The notes under the pieces are model-generated. The model ran no database searches. It had not been told where the DNA came from and saw nothing but the letters and a program-made list of their open reading frames with translations. Below are positions 6,682-10,021 of a stretch of DNA of 10,021 bases, in pieces. The translations under genes were made by a program, and so were the position numbers. Position 1 is the first letter of the stretch. Every line of letters begins with the position of its first letter. Source of the stretch: DATESG01 sp035270925 (GTDB taxonomy: Bacteria; Bacillota_I; Bacilli_A; RFN20; CAG-826). The stretch spans positions 1 through 10,021 of the forward strand of contig DATESG010000052.1 of the NCBI GenBank assembly GCA_035270925.1, read 5' to 3'.

Positions 6682-9406
6682 GGAAATCTCCAACTGCTTG
6701 ATGACAGCGGTGGCAAATATGACCGGCTGGAGTTTGCTCTAATTCGCGGTAATTCCAGCATCTTACACATTTTTCTCCAGTTGCAGCGTTCACAACGACC
6801 CTACTAGTTTCATCACTAATTGTCGCTCTTGATACGACGAAGAGCCGGGCTAATTCATCGTTATCTAAACTCTTTAAGGCGAGCTTAAGGGTTTTATCAA
6901 GTGGGGCGAAGGTTACTTCTGCTTCTTGGCTACTACCAATCAGGCCTTCTCCTCGTTTAATTTCGAGTGCTCCTAAGACTTCATCACGAAGGTTATTGAA
7001 TTTTGCATACATTTTAAGAATGCTTTCATCATATTCGTTACTCATTTCTGGGAACGATTCTAATTGTACATTCGCAAGATGTTTTTTAAGTGGAACATTT
7101 TCATATACTTCTTGCATCGTAAAACTAAGAATTGGTGTTAGTAGCTTCATAAGCGTCAAACTTGTCTTAGCAATCACACTTTGAACTTGGTTTCTTCGGA
7201 CTGAAGTGACCGGTTCGCAGTACATGACGTCTTTCGTGATATCAAGATAAAAACTTGAGAGATCATTACTAATAAAGTTGAGCATCTGTGTCATGCCATT
7301 AGCAAAATCAAAACGGTTAAAGCTCTCAATCACACGATTTTTAACATCTTCAAGTTTGGCAAGGATGAATGTGTCAACAAGACTATATTCTTTAACTTTT
7401 AGGCTGGCTTCTAAATCAAAGGCTTCCGTTCCATTTTGGAGATTGCCTAACATAAATTTAAATGTATTGCGGACCTTGCGATAAATTTCCGAAATTTGTT
7501 TAATAATGCCTTCGCTAATACGGACATCATCTTGGTAATTAATCGTTGCACTCCAAAGGCGAAGGATATCCGCGCCATATTCATTGGCAATCTTTAAAGG
7601 ATCGATTCCGTTGCCCTTAGACTTCGACATTTTCGCCCAACTATCATCCATCACGAAACCGTGACTGACGACATTTAAATAGGGACTAATGCCGTTAACA
7701 GCGACACTAATAATGAGACTAGAGTTAAACCAGCCCCGATATTGGTCGTTGCCTTCTAAATATAAATCGGCAGGATATTTTTCACCCTTATCCTTTAAGA
7801 CGGCAAATGAACTCGAACCTGAATCAAACCACACATCCATGATGTCGGTTTCTTTTTGATAGTGGCCGTTTGGTGAGGCGCTATTAGTGTAACCTGGAGG
7901 CAATAGATCTTTAACATCACTACTAAACCAGATATTACTTCCGTGTTCTTTCACGAGTTTAATCACATGATCAAAAACCTCAGTTTCAATAATTGGTGAG
8001 CCATCTTCATTGTAAATAATCGGAATTGGCACGCCCCACACTCTTTGGCGGGAAATACACCAGTCACCGCGGTCCTTAACCATATTCGAAATTCGCAGTT
8101 TACCCCATTCAGGCGTCCACTTGACCAGGTTGATTTGCTCTAAAACAGTTGCCCTAATTGGTTCAATTGAGGCAAACCATTGTGGCGTCGCCCGGAAAAT
8201 TAGCGGTTTATTTGTCCGCCAATCATGAGGATAGCTATGCATAAATTCACTATGTTTAAGTAAACGATTATTAGCTTTTAAATCTTCAAGAATAACAGCA
8301 TTAGCTTTTTCGTAAAACATGCCCTGATACTTACCAGCTTCTTCGGTGAAAACACCTTTAGCGTCAACTGGGCATAATACATCAAGATGATATTTTTGCC
8401 CAACAATAAAGTCATCAACACCGTGTCCCGGGGCAGTATGAACGGCGCCCGTTCCGGCTTCGCTAGTCACGTGTTCACCTAAAATTACAAGTGAAGTCCG
8501 ATCAAATAAAGGATGGGAAGTCGTGATATATTCTAAGTCTTGGCCTTTATAAGTGGCAATCTTGGTGCTAACTTCAACGCCCGTTTCTTTTTTAAAGGCT
8601 TCGAGGAGGTCTTCAAGAATGATTAAACGGCCGGCACTTGTCTCATATAACCCATAGTTAAAACGTGGATGAAGCGAGATTGCCAGGTTAGCAGGTAATG
8701 TCCAAGGAGTGGTCGTCCAAATAACAAAATTGTCTTCGCTAGTGAGCACACCCTTGCCGTCAACAACCGGAAAGCGTACATAAATAGCGTGACTCTTAAC
8801 GTCAGCATATTCAATTTCGGCCTCGGCAAGGGCACTTTCACTACTTGGGCTCCAGTGAACTGGTTTAAGACCACGATAAATAAGTCCTTTTAAGGCCATG
8901 GCTTTGAAAACTTCTAATTGGCTGCCTTCATAGTCGCTTGTAAGCGTCATATATGGATTATCATAATCGCCAACAATCCCTAAACGACGAATTTGCTCTT
9001 TTTGCGTCGCAACTTGGAGCCGGGCATAATCCTCACATAATTTACGGAAATCAGGAACGCTCATTTCTTTACGGTTGATCCCACTTTTCGTGATTTGATT
9101 TTCAATTGGTAGTCCGTGGGTATCCCAGCCAAAACGGAATGGCGTATCAAAACCTTGCATATTCTTAAAGCGCACAACAAAGTCCTTTAAAATACGGTTC
9201 AACATGTGCCCACAGTGGATGTTGCCGTTGGCGTATGGAGGTCCATCGTGCAAGACATAAGATTGCTTGTTTTTATTTTTGGCACGCATCAATGCGTATA
9301 AGTCTTCTTCTTGCCAGTTCTTGACAAAAAGTGGCTCTTTTATTCCAAGATTTCCACGCATTTCAAATTTTGTTTTAGGCATTAGTAGTGTGTCTTTTAA
9401 TTTCAT
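6671..9406 (-). CDS. ileS: isoleucyl-tRNA synthetase
   Basis: This class I aminoacyl-tRNA synthetase charges tRNA-Ile. At 911 residues it has bacterial type 1 length and layout. The HIGH signature in PPYANGNIH-x-GH appears as HCGH at 64-67. GWDTHGLPIE lies at 93-102. The CP1 editing domain (about 200-400) carries WTTTPWTLPAN at 230-240 and GHGVDD with Asp331. DVWFDSGSS lies at 524-532, KMSKS at 592-596, then the helical anticodon-binding domain. A C-terminal zinc finger has Cys880, Cys883, Cys898 and Cys901. The ATG at 9406 is chosen because GGAGGA stands 4 bp upstream. An upstream in-frame start would begin inside the T-box antiterminator and is not credible. It is the first gene of ileS-lspA-rluD and is controlled by an isoleucine T-box. 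The cysteine in HIGH is the only odd residue I noticed. Confidence 0.98.
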   Translation of the reverse strand: MKLKDTLLMPKTKFEMRGNLGIKEPLFVKNWQEEDLYALMRAKNKNKQSYVLHDGPPYANGNIHCGHMLNRILKDFVVRFKNMQGFDTPFRFGWDTHGLPIENQITKSGINRKEMSVPDFRKLCEDYARLQVATQKEQIRRLGIVGDYDNPYMTLTSDYEGSQLEVFKAMALKGLIYRGLKPVHWSPSSESALAEAEIEYADVKSHAIYVRFPVVDGKGVLTSEDNFVIWTTTPWTLPANLAISLHPRFNYGLYETSAGRLIILEDLLEAFKKETGVEVSTKIATYKGQDLEYITTSHPLFDRTSLVILGEHVTSEAGTGAVHTAPGHGVDDFIVGQKYHLDVLCPVDAKGVFTEEAGKYQGMFYEKANAVILEDLKANNRLLKHSEFMHSYPHDWRTNKPLIFRATPQWFASIEPIRATVLEQINLVKWTPEWGKLRISNMVKDRGDWCISRQRVWGVPIPIIYNEDGSPIIETEVFDHVIKLVKEHGSNIWFSSDVKDLLPPGYTNSASPNGHYQKETDIMDVWFDSGSSSFAVLKDKGEKYPADLYLEGNDQYRGWFNSSLIISVAVNGISPYLNVVSHGFVMDDSWAKMSKSKGNGIDPLKIANEYGADILRLWSATINYQDDVRISEGIIKQISEIYRKVRNTFKFMLGNLQNGTEAFDLEASLKVKEYSLVDTFILAKLEDVKNRVIESFNRFDFANGMTQMLNFISNDLSSFYLDITKDVMYCEPVTSVRRNQVQSVIAKTSLTLMKLLTPILSFTMQEVYENVPLKKHLANVQLESFPEMSNEYDESILKMYAKFNNLRDEVLGALEIKRGEGLIGSSQEAEVTFAPLDKTLKLALKSLDNDELARLFVVSRATISDETSRVVVNAATGEKCVRCWNYRELEQTPAGHICHRCHQAVGDFHEE

Positions 9407-9410
9407 AATT

Positions 9411-9416
9411 TCCTCC
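9411..9416 (-). promoter_or_regulatory. strong Shine-Dalgarno that fixes the ileS start
   Basis: GGAGGA on the minus strand, 4 bp before ATG at 9406, directly follows the T tract of the T-box terminator. It rules out the 14-codon upstream extension, whose start falls within the antiterminator. Confidence 0.9.
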
Positions 9417-9446
9417 AAAATAAAAGCGTCCCATGGATAAGGACGC
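9417..9446 (-). terminator. regulated intrinsic terminator of the T-box
   Basis: GCGTCC (9441-9446) pairs with GGACGC (9426-9431) across a 9-nt loop and is followed by TTTTATTTT (9417-9425). The 5' arm overlaps the CGT-CCTT strand of the antiterminator, so the two structures exclude each other. Because no other terminator separates ftsZ from this point, it may also end transcripts arriving from ftsZ. Confidence 0.9.
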
Positions 9447-9635
9447 ATGACCGTGGTACCACCTTAATTCTAGTTAGAAAACTAGCACTCAATCTCGATA
9501 ACGGCGAGGGCCGTGACTAACTACATATCGTTAGTCCACTCCGAAGTGATAAAGTTTAGTTGATTGTTTAGGCTTCCACTGTCCCTAACTCGCTATATCT
9601 TCAAGATTAAACTTTGTGTCTTCATCCTAGATTTA
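9417..9635 (-). promoter_or_regulatory. isoleucine T-box riboswitch leader of ileS
   Basis: This tRNA-sensing leader lets transcription continue when uncharged tRNA-Ile binds. Stem I is closed by AAAGTTTA (9608-9615) with TAAACTTT (9551-9558). An inner helix TTAGG (9584-9588)/CCTAA (9568-9572) lies above an internal loop containing ATC at 9562-9564, the isoleucine specifier, followed by A. CACT/AGTG and GTG-ACTAAC/GTTAGT-CAC helices follow. CTAGTT (9480-9485)/AACTAG (9470-9475) forms the Stem III hairpin. The T-box TGGTACCACGG at 9451-9461 has UGGU to pair with the ACCA end of tRNA-Ile. The antiterminator pairs AAGG with CCTT and ACG with CGT around a 7-nt TGGTACC bulge, using bases also needed by the terminator. 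The Stem I limit and helix assignments were folded by eye; the specifier, T-box and terminator are clear. Stem I is short for this class. Confidence 0.95.
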
Positions 9636-9641
9636 TGCTTA

Positions 9642-9670
9642 ATTATAAAATAATTACTGTTAAAGCGCAA
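9642..9670 (-). promoter_or_regulatory. sigma-A type promoter of the ileS operon
   Basis: On the minus strand TTGCGC (9665-9670, 3 of 6 to the -35 consensus) lies 17 bp from a perfect TATAAT (9642-9647). The predicted transcription start near 9635 is about 20 bases before the first strand of T-box Stem I. The -35 is only 6 bp past the ftsZ stop codon. Confidence 0.75.
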
Positions 9671-9676
9671 ACATTA

Positions 9677-10021
9677 CTAATCTTCTTCTAAAACTCCCTT
9701 AAGAAAGTCGGGAAGAATATCAAGATCATCATCTTTATCTAAACTCGATTTGACTGTTACATCCGATTCATCAGGGATGAGTGGTCTAGATAACATCGGT
9801 GTTGGCACTTTTGTAAAGTCAAATTTTTCTTCAAAGTCACTGGCGATAACACTAACAAGAATTGAATCCTCGAGTAAGTCATTAAGCGCGACACCAAATT
9901 TAATATCAATATTATTCGAACCACTAGTTTCAATAATCCAGTCAACCGTGTGTTGAGCTTCATATAGGCTTACATTAGTTCCACATGTTACGGCGACAAT
10001 TGCTTTTTTAGCACCATGAAG
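9677..10021 (-). CDS. ftsZ: cell division protein FtsZ, C-terminal part only
   Basis: Reading the minus strand from the window edge gives 114 residues and a TAG stop; the N-terminal GTPase domain lies outside. The first 68 or so residues match the end of the FtsZ tubulin-like fold. They show GAKKAIVAVTCGTNVSLYEA (the GAR-VLVN-G--L-L-E pattern), an IKFGVALND stretch corresponding to IGT-LD, and SILVSVIASDF corresponding to ELRVTVVATG. A short linker of about 35 residues, rich in Ser, Pro and acidic residues, then leads to LDILPDFLKG near the C-terminus. This is the conserved peptide (usual form DIPxFLR) by which FtsZ binds FtsA and other partners. The protein ends VLEED, an acidic tail, where Bacillus subtilis FtsZ has a basic one. 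FtsZ polymerises with GTP into the division ring at mid-cell. The identification rests on this fragment alone but is well supported by both parts. Confidence 0.93.
   Translation of the reverse strand, partial: LHGAKKAIVAVTCGTNVSLYEAQHTVDWIIETSGSNNIDIKFGVALNDLLEDSILVSVIASDFEEKFDFTKVPTPMLSRPLIPDESDVTVKSSLDKDDDLDILPDFLKGVLEED

Noticed and set aside
6682..6693. TTG start for lspA four codons upstream
   Set aside because: The TTG overlaps the GGAG that serves the ATG at 6681, and it has no Shine-Dalgarno of its own.
9407..9448. N-terminal extension of ileS by 14 codons from an upstream in-frame start
   Set aside because: It would be translated through the T-box terminator and begin inside the antiterminator; the ATG at 9406 has a GGAGGA Shine-Dalgarno and the normal IleRS N-terminus.
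9601..9611. ATCTTGAAGAT palindrome at the base of T-box Stem I as a protein operator
   Set aside because: It lies within the strand expected to form the specifier-loop internal structure, and a single short palindrome is not evidence for a repressor site.
9757..9963. Two overlapping 68-codon open frames on opposite strands near the right edge
   Set aside because: Both are out of frame with the FtsZ C-terminal sequence, which explains the region fully although its start lies outside the window.
1..10021. Search for defence systems, CRISPR repeats, insertion sequences, integrases and novel gene clusters
   Set aside because: Every long reading frame is a recognised housekeeping gene and the intergenic regions are under 300 bp and accounted for; I see no new multi-gene system here.

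Overview
This window is a compact housekeeping region of an AT-rich, Bacillota-type bacterium (Bacilli, or a lineage near the Mollicutes). I base that on a T-box riboswitch ahead of ileS, a type 2 RNase H of the HIII class, a MutS2/RqcU protein, the lspA-pseudouridine synthase gene pair, and the overall base composition. The genetic code looks standard: Trp is written TGG in all the genes. TGA is absent both as Trp and as a stop (four TAA and three TAG stops). I see no mobile element, CRISPR array, phage gene or obviously transferred DNA.

Layout from left to right. Positions 1-49 hold the 5' part of a minus-strand tRNA-Arg(UCU). Next, on the minus strand, are uvrC (97-1866) and mutS2 (1866-4181), joined by a TAATG stop/start overlap; mutS2 is upstream. 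A 102-bp divergent intergenic region separates mutS2 from plus-strand rnhC (4284-5207, RNase HIII). It carries two near-identical extended -10 elements, each exactly 6 bp from its ATG, which suggests leaderless mRNAs for both genes. rnhC converges on, and overlaps by 12 bp, the end of a minus-strand operon. That operon reads ileS (6671-9406), lspA (6109-6681), then an RluD/YlyB-type pseudouridine synthase (5196-6116), each gene overlapping the next. An intrinsic terminator for the operon appears to lie antisense inside rnhC.

The operon begins at a recognisable promoter (TTGCGC, 17 bp, TATAAT) followed by an isoleucine T-box leader. The leader has an ATC specifier, a UGGU bulge matching the tRNA-Ile acceptor end, an antiterminator and a competing terminator. 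Its Stem I looks unusually short (65 nt). To the right, minus-strand ftsZ (C-terminal 114 residues only) ends 7 bp before the ileS promoter with no terminator in between, so the T-box terminator may also end ftsZ transcripts.

Functionally, the left half is DNA and ribosome maintenance: nucleotide excision repair, ribosome-collision or recombination control, and RNA-DNA hybrid removal. The right half ties isoleucyl-tRNA supply to lipoprotein signal-peptide cleavage and rRNA modification, and lies just downstream of the cell-division gene ftsZ. The genes are ordinary. The points worth a second look are in the regulatory architecture and in a few altered motifs.
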